From positions 403,703 to 467,702 of the forward strand of contig NZ_JADPJH010000011.1 in NCBI RefSeq assembly GCF_023073315.1: a DNA stretch of 64,000 nt. Reading direction: 5' to 3'. The first letter of the stretch is position 1. Each line of letters starts with the position of its first letter. The position numbers were made by a program, and so were the translations under genes. The DNA is from Bradyrhizobium sp. 1. Lineage in GTDB: Bacteria; Pseudomonadota; Alphaproteobacteria; Rhizobiales; Xanthobacteraceae. The notes under the pieces are model-generated. The model did no database searches. It was given only the letters and a program-made list of their open reading frames with translations, and was not told the origin of the DNA. Positions 43,827 through 52,442 of the stretch are shown here, piece by piece.

Positions 43827-44594
43827 ATGAACGACCGCAATATTCCCATTACCGAAGACGAGCTGCACGCCTATGTCGACGGCGAGCTGCCGGCCGAGCG
43901 CCGCGCCGACGTCGAGGCCTGGCTCGCCGCCCACCCCGAGGATGCCGAGCGGGTACAGTCCTGGCGCGCCATGGCCGAGATGCTGCATGCGCGCTACGAC
44001 AGCGTCGCTCAGGAGCCGGTGCCAGCCCGGCTGGAGTTGGAGCGGCTGGAGCGCCGCCCGCGGCAATGGCTCTATGGCGCCGCTGCGGCTGTGCTGGTCG
44101 CCTTCGTCGCCGGTGGCACCGCTGGCTGGGTGGCGCATGGCGCCGCCAACGCCCCCTCCACCTTCCAGAGCTTTACGACGGACGCGCTCGACGCCCACCG
44201 CCTCTACGTCGTCGAGGTCCGCCACCCCGTCGAGGTCGGCGGCAACGAGCGCGACCATCTCCAGGCCTGGCTGACCCGGCGCTGCGGCTGGACCGTGTTC
44301 GCGCCGAATTTGGAGGCGAGCGGGCTGAAGCTGGTCGGCGGCCGGCTGTTGCCGGGGCCGAGCGGGCCGGCGTCCTTCCTGATGTATGAGGGCGCCTCGG
44401 GCGAGCGGTACACGATCTACACCGCCAAGACCGAGAATGGTGCAACGCAGATGCGGTACGCGAAAACGGACAAGGACGGCGCACTGTTCTGGGCCGAGCG
44501 CGGCGTCGGCTACGTCGTCAGCGGCAGCGACCGCGAGCGGCTGACCAAGGTGGCGCAGGCGGTGTACGACCAGGCAGAGAAAAACGGCGGCTAA
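43827..44594 (+). CDS. Anti-sigma factor partner, single-pass membrane protein
   Basis: The product has 255 residues from ATG 43827. The N-terminal cytoplasmic segment (EDELHAYVDGELPAERR, about 10-26) matches the anti-sigma domain helix, but the HxxxCxxC zinc motif of ZAS proteins is absent. One TM helix (about 88-110, AAAAVLVAFVAGGTAGWVA) is followed by an extracytoplasmic domain of about 145 residues with an LVGGRLLPG element. Known layout for ECF anti-sigma factors; the sensed signal is unknown. Confidence 0.85.
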   Translation: MNDRNIPITEDELHAYVDGELPAERRADVEAWLAAHPEDAERVQSWRAMAEMLHARYDSVAQEPVPARLELERLERRPRQWLYGAAAAVLVAFVAGGTAGWVAHGAANAPSTFQSFTTDALDAHRLYVVEVRHPVEVGGNERDHLQAWLTRRCGWTVFAPNLEASGLKLVGGRLLPGPSGPASFLMYEGASGERYTIYTAKTENGATQMRYAKTDKDGALFWAERGVGYVVSGSDRERLTKVAQAVYDQAEKNGG

Positions 44595-44912
44595 ACAACC
44601 GCACACAACGCGGTGCCTCGATTCCGTCATTGAAAATTTGGAATCAAGACATGGGCGCGTCTCATTATCGCACCGGGTGATCACGCGATTATGAGCGGCG
44701 TTCGATCCGCCGATCGACGCGGGCGGCCTCGATTGGGGTTTTTGGTACCGCGCTGGTCCCCCTCTCGAGGCCGCACCTTTTTATCGGCTGCCCCGCCGGA
44801 CAGCCGATACGCCGAGCGTCGAAGCGCTACCACGCTTCACGTGTATGATGAGCATCATCCTGCTGGGAGAATGCTCAGCCTTTAGGAGAAACCCCTTCAG
44901 TTCGATCTCGCC
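44595..44912. other. Structured intergenic region after the anti-sigma gene
   Basis: About 320 bp without a convincing gene. It holds two strong inverted repeats (see next entry and 44783-44808) and a weak promoter-like pair, TTGGAA (44638-44643) and CATTAT (44663-44668) with a 19-nt spacer. A 64-codon open frame (44691-44885) runs through both hairpins and is not called. Confidence 0.5.
44723..44782 (+). terminator. Long hairpin with T-run in a structured intergenic region
   Basis: GCGGCCTCGA (44723-44732) pairs perfectly with TCGAGGCCGC (44765-44774), and inner G-run GGGG (44735-44738) faces CCCC (44758-44761). CCTTTTT (44776-44782) follows, consistent with intrinsic termination on the plus strand. 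A second hairpin ATCGGCTG (44783-44790)/CAGCCGAT (44801-44808) follows directly. Confidence 0.6.
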
Positions 44913-45881
44913 CTAACCGAGCCCACTACGTGGATTGTAGGGGTGCTGGTCCCGCCACTTCTCCATCAATGCCTCAAGCTCGGCGTCGTTCCCGTCCGGT
45001 AGCATAATCCTGATGGTGACGAAGAGATCCCCGGTTCCGCCGATTTTCGGCAAGCCCTTACCTTTGAGGCGGAAGGTCCGGCCGCTGGAGGTGTTTTTCG
45101 GGACCGACAGCTCGACAGCGTTGCCGAGGGTCGGCACGCGGACCTTGCCGCCAAGCACCGCCTCATAGAGCGTCACCGGCAGGTCGATCCTGAGATCGGC
45201 GCCCTCAATCTTGAAGAAGGCGTGCGGTGCGACGGTGATGGTGATCAGGAGATCGCCCGGCGGATGGCCTGGCGCGGTTTCGCCCTGGCCCTTCAGCCGG
45301 ATCTGCTGGCCGCTGACGACGCCGGCCGGAATCTTGACGTTGAGTTCCTTGCCTGTCGGCAGCCGGACCCGCTTCTCGCCGCCCTTGACCGACTCTTCCA
45401 GCGACACCGACATGGCGACGTTGACGTCGAGATCGAGCCCAATCCCGCCGGTGTCGAATTCGAACTGTCCGGCACCGCCGGCTCCGGGCCGCGCACCGCG
45501 CGTACCGCCGAACATGCTGTTGAGGATGTCCTCGAACCCGCCTGTGCCCTGGCCAGGGCCCGCGCCGCCGCCGGAGCGGAACGTATAGTTTTCGAACCCG
45601 CCGGGACCCGCGCGCCCACGCGGCCCGCCCCCGCCACCTGGAAAGCCCTGGAAGCGCGGCTTGCCGTCGGCACCGATCTCGCCGCGGTCGAACTGCTTGC
45701 GCTTGTCCTCGTCGCCGATGATCTCGTTCGCCGAATTGATCTCGGAGAAGCGGTCGGCGGCCTTCGGGTCGTCCTTGTTGCTGTCGGGATGGTGCTTCTT
45801 GGCGAGCTTGCGATAGGCGCTCTTGATCGCGGCAGCGTTGGCGCTCCGCGGCACCCCCAAGACCTCATAGGGGTCGCGCAT
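44913..45881 (-). CDS. DnaJ-like co-chaperone (CbpA/DjlA-type, no zinc domain)
   Basis: The product has 322 residues. J domain (DPYEVLGVPRSANAAAIKSAYRKLAKKHHPDSN, HPD at about 31-33, quoted in part YRKLAKKHHPDSN), then a Gly/Phe-rich region (about 80-115) and two C-terminal beta domains (LEESVKGGEKRVRLP; VTLYEAVLGGKVRVPT). The four CxxCxGxG zinc repeats of DnaJ itself are missing, which marks it as a CbpA-type co-chaperone for DnaK. It is a single gene. Confidence 0.92.
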   Translation of the reverse strand: MRDPYEVLGVPRSANAAAIKSAYRKLAKKHHPDSNKDDPKAADRFSEINSANEIIGDEDKRKQFDRGEIGADGKPRFQGFPGGGGGPRGRAGPGGFENYTFRSGGGAGPGQGTGGFEDILNSMFGGTRGARPGAGGAGQFEFDTGGIGLDLDVNVAMSVSLEESVKGGEKRVRLPTGKELNVKIPAGVVSGQQIRLKGQGETAPGHPPGDLLITITVAPHAFFKIEGADLRIDLPVTLYEAVLGGKVRVPTLGNAVELSVPKNTSSGRTFRLKGKGLPKIGGTGDLFVTIRIMLPDGNDAELEALMEKWRDQHPYNPRSGLG

Positions 45882-46002
45882 CCGTCACGTCTCCTTCAAG
45901 GAATCAAATCGTTCAAAAGGGCTCCCCGCCCCACCTGCAGACCATGTGGGGTTGGAGTGGCATTTTTGCAACTAGTCGGGTGAAGCGATTCTCTACGTTT
46001 TG

Positions 46003-46050
46003 GAGCATGATCTTATCGGAAAGCCGGTTCCACTTTTCCGGATCATGCTC
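46003..46050. repeat. GAGCATGATC-type palindrome, copy 2
   Basis: GAGCATGA at 46003 and the matching GATCATGCTC ending at 46050 close a hairpin around AAGCCGGTTCCACTTTTCCG. It matches the element at 31369-31417 in both arms. Its right end supplies the stop codon of the minus-strand gene at 46049. Confidence 0.88.
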
Positions 46051-46456
46051 AGCTCCGCCACGGCTTTAGCGTATGAATCTCCCAACGGCCACGGCTGCTT
46101 TGGCATCCGGCGCCCTGGAGCCAGCTTTCCGTGCTCCCGTTGACATAGCTCGCCAGGAAATCGCGGCACTTGCGGCCGTCCTCGGCCGCATAGGATTGCG
46201 CGATCGGCGTGACCGAGCCCCGCGCGCCGGTTTCCGGATTCTCCCAGTGCTGGCTGGAATCCTTGTCGCCCTTGCTCAGCACGTCGGAGGCGGCGTTGCG
46301 GGCAAAGGCAAGATCGGTCTCGGTCGGTGCGGCCTCCTTGGCCGGTCGCGCGATCGAACCGGTCAAGTCGCTGTCGTCGGCCTTGGCATAGGCGTTGGTG
46401 TCGTTGCGGGAAAAGCTGCAACCGCCGGTGCCAAGCCCGATCAGAATCATCGTCAT
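46049..46456 (-). CDS. Small lipoprotein, surface-antigen (RT0821/Lpp0805-like) family
   Basis: The product has 135 residues from ATG 46456; the frame is open to 46612 but only this start gives a signal peptide with a lipobox (GLGTGGC, Cys about 13). The C-terminal part (YAAEDGRKCRDFLASYVNG and CQSSRGRWEIH; in part DGRKCRDFLASYV) matches small rickettsial-type surface antigens used as outer membrane lipoproteins. Function unknown. The stop lies inside the repeat at 46003-46050. Confidence 0.8.
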   Translation of the reverse strand: MTMILIGLGTGGCSFSRNDTNAYAKADDSDLTGSIARPAKEAAPTETDLAFARNAASDVLSKGDKDSSQHWENPETGARGSVTPIAQSYAAEDGRKCRDFLASYVNGSTESWLQGAGCQSSRGRWEIHTLKPWRS

Positions 46457-46569
46457 GACAAAGCCGGACGGGCGGATCGCCGATAGGCCAATGCATCCCC
46501 ATGCCCTATATAGGGCGGTAGCGGACAACAATGCGTTTTGGGCCGCGGGACGCAACTCGGACTCCAGAC

Positions 46570-47211
46570 ATGACCGACACGACCTCGATGAAACACCAGA
46601 CACCCTTAACATCCGGTGATTTCACCACCGCCGACGAGCCTTTTGCGCTGTTCGAGGCCTGGCTGAACGAGGCGATCAAGAGCGAGCCGAACGATCCGAA
46701 CGCCATGGCGCTCGCAACGGTCGATGCGGACGGACTGCCTGACGTGCGCATGGTGCTGATGAAAGGCTTCGATACCGAGGGTTTTGTCTTCTACAGCCAC
46801 ATCGCCAGCCAGAAAGGCCGCGAACTCGCCGCAAATCCTAAGGCAGCGTTACTTTTTCACTGGAAGTCGCTGCGCCGTCAGGTCCGCATCCGCGGCAACG
46901 TGACGCCGGTGACCGACACTGAAGCCGACGCCTATTTCGCGACGCGACCGAAGCAGGCGCAGATCGGCGCCTGGGCCAGCAAGCAGTCGCAGGAGCTGGA
47001 GAGCCGCTTCGCCTTCGAGCAGGCCATCGCCAAGGTCGCGGCCAGGCACGTCATCGGCGAGGTCCCGCGCCCGCCGGGCTGGAGCGGCTGGCGCATCACG
47101 CCCTTGCGTATCGAGTTCTGGCACGACCGCCCATTCCGCCTGCATGATCGCATCGAATTTCGCCGTGACGCGGCCGGCCAACCGTGGTCCAAGACGCGGA
47201 TGTATCCCTGA
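46570..47211 (+). CDS. pdxH: Pyridoxamine 5'-phosphate oxidase
   Basis: The product has 213 residues from ATG 46570 (a longer frame starts at 46531). Seen: [22 protein letters not shown] (in part [15 protein letters not shown]), [16 protein letters not shown] (FMN binding), [10 protein letters not shown] and the C-terminal [20 protein letters not shown] (in part [13 protein letters not shown]) typical of PdxH. Known: FMN enzyme that makes pyridoxal 5'-phosphate. Directly followed by an SDR gene. Confidence 0.96.
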   Translation: MTDTTSMKHQTPLTSGDFTTADEPFALFEAWLNEAIKSEPNDPNAMALATVDADGLPDVRMVLMKGFDTEGFVFYSHIASQKGRELAANPKAALLFHWKSLRRQVRIRGNVTPVTDTEADAYFATRPKQAQIGAWASKQSQELESRFAFEQAIAKVAARHVIGEVPRPPGWSGWRITPLRIEFWHDRPFRLHDRIEFRRDAAGQPWSKTRMYP

Positions 47212-47231
47212 GCTTTGGGCCGACCTGAAAG

Positions 47232-47990
47232 ATGTCCATGCCGCATTCGTCCAATGCGCCGCGTCGCACGCTGCTCCTGACCGGAGCGAGCCGCGGCATC
47301 GGCCATGCCACCGTGATCCGCTTCTCGTCGGCAGGGTGGCGTGTCATCACGTGCTCGCGGCATCCGTTCCCCGAGGACTGCCCGTGGGACGCTGGTCCTG
47401 AGGACCACATTCAGGTCGATCTCGGCAATCCCACGGACACCGCGCGCGCGATCAACGACATCCGCGACCGCCTCGAAGGCGGCATGCTGCATGCGCTCGT
47501 CAACAACGCCGCGATCTCGCCGAAGGGACCCGGCGGCTCGAGGCTCGGCTCGATCGACACTGATCTCGACACCTGGACGCATGTCTTCCACGTCAACTTC
47601 TTCGCGCCCATCATGATCGCGCGGGGATTGATCGAGGAATTGAAGGCGGCCAAGGGATCGGTCGTGAACGTCACCTCGATCGCGGGCTCGCGCGTGCATC
47701 CATTCGCGGGCGCGGCGTATGCCACCTCCAAGGCCGCACTTGCATCCCTGACGCGCGAGATGGCCTCGGACTTCGGCCGGGTCGGCGTACGCGTCAACGC
47801 GATCGCGCCGGGCGAGATCGATACCTCGATCCTGTCGCCCGGCACCGAGAAGATCGTCGAGCAGCAGATCCCGCTGCACCGTCTCGGTACGCCCGACGAG
47901 GTCGCCAAGATCATCTACGTGCTGTGCACGGATACCAGCTCCTACGTCAACGGCGCCGAGATCCACATCAACGGCGGTCAGCACGTGTAG
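47232..47990 (+). CDS. Short-chain dehydrogenase/reductase
   Basis: The product has 252 residues. Cofactor motif TGASRGIG (18-25), NNAAIS, catalytic Ser region NVTSIAGSR and YATSK (Tyr/Lys). An acidic residue after the second strand is not obvious (SRHP), which favours NADP. Substrate unknown. It lies 20 bp after pdxH and 16 bp before a methyltransferase gene, possibly one transcription unit. Confidence 0.92.
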   Translation: MSMPHSSNAPRRTLLLTGASRGIGHATVIRFSSAGWRVITCSRHPFPEDCPWDAGPEDHIQVDLGNPTDTARAINDIRDRLEGGMLHALVNNAAISPKGPGGSRLGSIDTDLDTWTHVFHVNFFAPIMIARGLIEELKAAKGSVVNVTSIAGSRVHPFAGAAYATSKAALASLTREMASDFGRVGVRVNAIAPGEIDTSILSPGTEKIVEQQIPLHRLGTPDEVAKIIYVLCTDTSSYVNGAEIHINGGQHV

Positions 47991-48006
47991 GCAAGGCGCG
48001 CAAGGC

Positions 48007-48777
48007 ATGGGCCGGTTCGCAAGCACAGCCTCACTCTACGAACATTTGCGGCCGCTTTACCCGGGCGAATTCTTTCGCAGCGTCGCGGAAAAGCTCGGCC
48101 TCTCCAAACAGAGCCGCTTGATCGACCTCGGCACCGGACCCGGACTGCTGGCGCTCGGCTTTGCGCCCTATGTCGGCCGCATCGTCGGCGTCGACCCTGA
48201 ACCTGCAATGCTCGATGCGGCGCGACGCGCGGGTGCGAGCGCGGGCCACGCGCTGACGCTGATCGAAGGCAAGGCCGAGACGCTTAACCCCGGCATCGGT
48301 ACATTCGACGTCGTGACGATCGGCCGCGCGCTGCACTGGATGGATCGTGAGCCGACTCTGGCGCGGCTTGAGGAGCTGGTCGCGCGCGACGGCGCAGTTC
48401 TGATCTGCGCCTCGTTCTCGGCCACCGATGGCAGCAATCCGTGGCTCGATGGCTACAACGAGATCCGCCGCCGCTGGTCACCCACAAAACTCTGGGAGGA
48501 AGCTGGCAAAGGCACGCGCGCCCATCGCGACCTGCCGGCGTTCTTTCGCGGCAGTGCCTTTCAGCCCACCGAGCTCATCACCGTCGAGACCAGCCACACT
48601 GTCAGTTTGCAGGACCTGACACGCCGCACTCTCACCTACTCTTCGTCCTCGCCGGATGCGTTGGGCGAGAATGTCGAGGCGATGCTGCGCGACGTCGAAG
48701 GCCACCTCGCCTCCTTCAGCCGCGACGGCCTCATCGCCGAGACCATCGCCTCGACGGCGCAGATCGTGATGCGCTAG
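48007..48777 (+). CDS. Class I SAM-dependent methyltransferase
   Basis: The product has 256 residues. SAM motif LIDLGTGPGLLALGF (about 38-52), VDPEPAMLD (acidic end of strand 2), TIGRALHWMDRE and post-SAM strands. Trans-aconitate or generic small-molecule methyltransferases share this layout. It is the last gene of a possible pdxH-SDR-methyltransferase unit. Confidence 0.88.
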   Translation: MGRFASTASLYEHLRPLYPGEFFRSVAEKLGLSKQSRLIDLGTGPGLLALGFAPYVGRIVGVDPEPAMLDAARRAGASAGHALTLIEGKAETLNPGIGTFDVVTIGRALHWMDREPTLARLEELVARDGAVLICASFSATDGSNPWLDGYNEIRRRWSPTKLWEEAGKGTRAHRDLPAFFRGSAFQPTELITVETSHTVSLQDLTRRTLTYSSSSPDALGENVEAMLRDVEGHLASFSRDGLIAETIASTAQIVMR

Positions 48778-48862
48778 GTGATTTGTCGCCGATAGACGGG
48801 AAGCAAGGCGATCCAGACAACGCCGCCGCAAGACCTGGATCGCCCGCCCTTCCTTCCGTGCC

Positions 48863-49081
48863 TCAATCGACTCGAATCCGACGCGACCGATCGCGCAGCC
48901 TTAGCGGGGCCGCGTCGATTGCAGTCGAGCAGTCGTCGTCGTTCTCGCCGTCGAGCAGCGGAGCACCACAGTGCCGGCACATGCGTGCCGACATCGACGC
49001 CGCCTTGCCGCTCGCCAGGACCTGACGATAGTTCGCCAGATCGATGACGTTGCGGAGCGACGTTATGTGTTTTTCAACCAT
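48863..49081 (-). CDS. Small hypothetical protein with a CxxC motif
   Basis: The product has 72 residues from ATG 49081, preceded by GAGG at good spacing (minus strand). It contains CRHCGAPLLDGENDDDC, which could bind zinc, and an N-terminal helix (EKHITSLRNVIDLANYRQ). No family recognised. The good ribosome site and composition support it as a gene rather than a chance frame. Confidence 0.6.
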   Translation of the reverse strand: MVEKHITSLRNVIDLANYRQVLASGKAASMSARMCRHCGAPLLDGENDDDCSTAIDAAPLRLRDRSRRIRVD

Positions 49082-49267
49082 GGCTGTTCCTCGCGGCTAA
49101 CCCACTGCTTATCGCAGACAAGCTTCGCGTAAACGTTCAGCCCACCGCTCAAATTTTACCGGAGGAATTGGGGCGGCGGGCACACATCACCGCGCGGACG
49201 CAATCCCGCTCTATTCTGCGACACCAACCGCGGTGTCTCTGCGACCGGCGTAAGGTCTCGGTAGCTA

Positions 49268-50245
49268 TTACAGCCACTTCTTCCACTTGAAGATCCAGTA
49301 CGGAACGATCGCGGCGCACAGCATCAGCACGAGCGCAAACGGATAACCATGCGCCCATTCGAGCTCCGGCATCGCCTTGAAGTTCATGCCGTAGATCGAG
49401 GCGATCAGCGTCGGCGGCATCAGGACAACGGCCATGACCGAAAACAGCTTGATGATGTTGTTCTGCTCGAGATTGACGACGCCGAGCATGGCGTCGAGCA
49501 CGAAGGTGATCTTGCTGGAGAGATAGGAGGCGTGGTCGGTCAGCGATGAGACGTCGCGCTGCATGGTCTTGAGCTGCTCGCGCATGTCCTTCGACCATTT
49601 CACGCCCTCGACGATGGCCGAGAGGAAGGTGACAACGCGGCCGATCGACACCAGGCTTTCGCGGACCTTGGAGGTCAAATCGCCCTTGCGGCCGATCGAG
49701 ATCAGGATTTGCGAGTATTGCTTGGCGTGGCCGTGGCGCTCGCTCTCCGGCTCGAAGATGTCATGGGAGACCTGGTCGATGTCGGCACCGCAGCGCTCCA
49801 GGATGTCGGCGCAGCGGTCGATCACCGCGTCCAGCAGTTCCATCAGCACCATCTCGCCGGTGATCGCCGGCGTGCAGGAGCGGGCAAGCTTGGCTTCCAC
49901 CAGTGCGAAGGGCTTTGGCTGGTCGTAGCGCACCGTCACCAGGCGATGGTCGCCGAGGATGAAGGTGACCGCCGTGGTCCGCGGCATGTCGGTGTCGGAT
50001 TGGCACATCAGCGTCGCGGTCATGTAGCGCGCACCGTTCTCGATATAGAGGCGGCTGGAGATCTCGATCTCCTGCATGTCCTCCCGGGTCGGGATTGCGA
50101 TGCCCGAGAGCCGCTCCACCGCCTTGTCCTCGGCCGCGGTCGGGTTGACCAGGTCGATCCACACCGCATGCTCCGGAATTGCCGCGAGATCCTCGACGAC
50201 GGCCTTCTTGAGGGAGGACTCGGAGGGAACGAACACAGAAAACAT
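49268..50245 (-). CDS. corA: Magnesium/cobalt/nickel transporter CorA
   Basis: The product has 325 residues from ATG 50245 (frame open to 50260). N-terminal cytoplasmic funnel domain, long stalk helices, and at the C-terminus two TM helices with the pore motif IYGMNF (GMN) and the following GYPFALVLMLCAAIVPYWIF (in part GYPFALVLML). Known: pentameric divalent-cation channel. An upstream 330-bp intergenic region separates it from the L,D-transpeptidase gene; both are divergent. Confidence 0.95.
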   Translation of the reverse strand: MFSVFVPSESSLKKAVVEDLAAIPEHAVWIDLVNPTAAEDKAVERLSGIAIPTREDMQEIEISSRLYIENGARYMTATLMCQSDTDMPRTTAVTFILGDHRLVTVRYDQPKPFALVEAKLARSCTPAITGEMVLMELLDAVIDRCADILERCGADIDQVSHDIFEPESERHGHAKQYSQILISIGRKGDLTSKVRESLVSIGRVVTFLSAIVEGVKWSKDMREQLKTMQRDVSSLTDHASYLSSKITFVLDAMLGVVNLEQNNIIKLFSVMAVVLMPPTLIASIYGMNFKAMPELEWAHGYPFALVLMLCAAIVPYWIFKWKKWL

Positions 50246-50573
50246 GCACAACTCCAGCAAGGGCCTGCGACAGAATGACGAGCCCTTAGCGCGATTCTGA
50301 CAAGTTCATGATGACAAGCACATTAACGGAGCGTTTGCATTTGTGGCGGCACCGTGGCCCAGAATCGACAGTTCGGCATCCTTTGCCCAGAAACCGACTT
50401 CGGGACGCAAAACTTGCGGCAAAAAAGCCACAGGTAAGGTCTCGCATTGCGGGAAAAGGTCCGAAAGGCTGGAATTGTGGCAGATTTCAACGATAATAGG
50501 GGCAACGGAGTCGTGGTCCTTGGGCTTGGCTCAAGCTCCACGCAAGTTTGTTGTTTTCGATTGGAACCAAATC
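50246..50573. other. Divergent promoter region between corA and the L,D-transpeptidase gene
   Basis: About 330 bp, no gene supported. A short palindrome CGCAA-AAC-TTGCG sits at 50405-50417. No M-box or other magnesium riboswitch was recognised. Small open frames overlap the downstream gene out of frame and are not called. Confidence 0.45.
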
Positions 50574-51260
50574 ATGTCGTCGCTGAAAGTTATGCTGGGT
50601 ATCTTGGCCGCTGGCGTGATGCTGTCGGGCTGCATGCAGGCCACACATTTCGAGGCGACTGACACCAAGGCCTTCAAGCCGAAGGACAAGGAACTCCTTG
50701 CCAAGGTTCGGTACGAGAACACTCCGGTCGCCGAGCCGTTCCGCCGCGCCATCGTGGATTACCACCGCAAGGAATCGCCGGGCTCGATCGTGGTCGATTC
50801 CGATAACCACTACCTCTATTGGGTGATGGATGGCGGCAAGGCGATCCGCTACGGCATCACCGTCGGCGAAGAGGCCATGGCCTGGTCGGGCATCGCCAAG
50901 GTCGGCAGCATGACCGAGTGGCCGGCATGGCATCCGACCCCGGGCGAGATTTCGCGTCTGGGCGTGCCGACGTTCGTTGCGCCCGGTCCGGACAATCCGA
51001 TGGGCTCCCGCGCGATGTATCTCTATTCGGGCGGCAAGGACACGCTGTTCCGCATCCACGGTACCAACCAGCCGGAATATATCGGCGCCTCGATCTCGTC
51101 GGGCTGCATCCGCATGACCAATGAGGACGCGATCGATCTCTACGGCCGCGTCAAGCTCGGCACTATCGTGGTCGTGCTCGAGCCCAAGCATGGCGACTCG
51201 CCCTACAATTCGCGCCTTGCACTGCAAGGCGGCGGAACCGGCCAGGCAGGTAGCAACTGA
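50574..51260 (+). CDS. L,D-transpeptidase (ErfK/YbiS/YcfS family) lipoprotein
   Basis: The product has 228 residues from ATG 50574. Lipobox LSGC with Cys20, so exported and lipidated. The YkuD catalytic region has HGTNQPEYIG (His162) and SSGCIRMTNEDAIDLY (Cys178), the standard HGT...SxGCxR set. Known: forms 3-3 cross-links in peptidoglycan or attaches lipoproteins to it; many copies exist in Hyphomicrobiales. A terminator follows shared with the convergent extensin-family gene. Confidence 0.93.
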   Translation: MSSLKVMLGILAAGVMLSGCMQATHFEATDTKAFKPKDKELLAKVRYENTPVAEPFRRAIVDYHRKESPGSIVVDSDNHYLYWVMDGGKAIRYGITVGEEAMAWSGIAKVGSMTEWPAWHPTPGEISRLGVPTFVAPGPDNPMGSRAMYLYSGGKDTLFRIHGTNQPEYIGASISSGCIRMTNEDAIDLYGRVKLGTIVVVLEPKHGDSPYNSRLALQGGGTGQAGSN

Positions 51261-51284
51261 TCGTCTTTTGATCTGAGGACATAC

Positions 51285-51313
51285 AAAAGCGCCGGTTTCA
51301 CCGGCGCTTTTTT
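51285..51313. terminator. Intrinsic terminator between convergent genes
   Basis: AAAAGCGCCGG (51285-51295) and CCGGCGCTTTT (51301-51311) form a perfect stem around TTTCA, with further T at 51308-51313. It serves the plus-strand L,D-transpeptidase gene and overlaps the 3' end of the minus-strand gene: one arm encodes its last residues. Confidence 0.9.
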
Positions 51314-52377
51314 GTTGCCGGCTTAGACGGCTGTCGCTTCTCGGGCACCGACTTGTCCGAAGGCGCAGGGGACTTCTCCGCCGCCGCGTCATCAGCTTCG
51401 TCCTTTGCTTCAGGCTTGGCCGCGACCTCGCGCGGTGGTGCCTCCTCGGGGCGTTCCGCGGGCAAGAGCGGTGCGACCTGCGGCAGGGGATCCCAGACAT
51501 TCCACTGGCAGATCCGGTAATCGTTGCGCCGTTGCGCGAGATCGAGATGGATGTGGTCCTCGTGGTACCAGTCCGAGCCCGGTCCGAGCACGGTCGAAAA
51601 GCGCGAGCAGACCGAATGCAGGACGCGCTCGCGCACGTCGCGCGACAGGGTCCGGTCGGTCAGGCCGATCGATTGCCCGTTGGTGAGCTTGATGGCGCGG
51701 ACGTCGAGGGCGTTGGCCTTGCCGTGCTCGGACAGCATGGCGCCAACGATGCGGTTGCGGCCGCGGCACTCGAAGCTGTCGAAATTGTCGAGATCGCTGA
51801 TGGTCGAGCCGAGGCTGGCGGCCAGCGGCACCATGTCCTTGCGCACCCAATCGGCGATCGCCGATGCCATGGGGCAGCGGAGGATCGCCGCCGGCTTGAC
51901 CGCCACCTTGCGCTTGTCCGGCAGCACGATGGCCTCGAGCCGCACCAGATCCTCGCCGCCGCAGGCGCCCGGGCCGCGGATGTCAGGTATGGAGGGGGCG
52001 ATCGCGATTTCCTCGGTCAGCGCGAGGCGGCAGGCCGAGAGTTGCTTTTCGGGCGGCGGTGCGGCCTCGGCGGGTTTGTTGCCGCCGGGCTTATCGGAGG
52101 AAGGCTTCCCGTCGGCCTCCGGAGCGGCCTCCTCCGCCGCTTTGGGGGCCTCCTCTGGGCGAGGTTTTGGTAGCGGTATCCTGGCGGAATGAACTGTCGC
52201 GCGCGGCCGTGGTGTACCAAGACCAAAGATATCGAGCGGCGCAGCATATTTTCGCGCCTCCGCCCGATCCGCGAGCACAAGCGACAGCCCCAGCGCAGCG
52301 GTAACCATTGCCGCGCCGGCGGACATATAGCCGCGACAAGACCATTTGCGGCGAAACTCCGGCAGGCTAAGACTCAT
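51298..52377 (-). CDS. Extensin family protein (extensin-like C-terminal domain)
   Basis: The product has 359 residues from ATG 52377 (frame open to 52410). An N-terminal TM/signal segment (about 22-40, MVTAALGLSLVLA) is followed by a Pro/Ala/Glu-rich stretch (about 65-115) and a folded domain with four or more Cys and the HxH-type end WYHEDHIHLDLAQR, a signature of the extensin-like/DacB-type peptidase fold. C-terminal tail rich in Lys/Ala/Glu. Role in cell-wall hydrolysis or binding is plausible, and the opposite gene is an L,D-transpeptidase. The stop codon lies in the shared terminator loop. Confidence 0.85.
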   Translation of the reverse strand: MSLSLPEFRRKWSCRGYMSAGAAMVTAALGLSLVLADRAEARKYAAPLDIFGLGTPRPRATVHSARIPLPKPRPEEAPKAAEEAAPEADGKPSSDKPGGNKPAEAAPPPEKQLSACRLALTEEIAIAPSIPDIRGPGACGGEDLVRLEAIVLPDKRKVAVKPAAILRCPMASAIADWVRKDMVPLAASLGSTISDLDNFDSFECRGRNRIVGAMLSEHGKANALDVRAIKLTNGQSIGLTDRTLSRDVRERVLHSVCSRFSTVLGPGSDWYHEDHIHLDLAQRRNDYRICQWNVWDPLPQVAPLLPAERPEEAPPREVAAKPEAKDEADDAAAEKSPAPSDKSVPEKRQPSKPATKKRR

Positions 52378-52442
52378 GACAATTCTTTGGCCCAGCGCTG
52401 AGAGCGACAACCCGCCCAGCGAATTCTCGGAGGAACGACGGA

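Noticed and set aside
44691..44885. 64-codon frame in the structured gap after the anti-sigma gene
   Set aside because: It crosses two strong hairpins, is Arg-rich and lacks a ribosome site.
50246..50573. Possible magnesium riboswitch before corA
   Set aside because: No M-box-like or ykoK-type conserved structure could be recognised; only a short palindrome is present.
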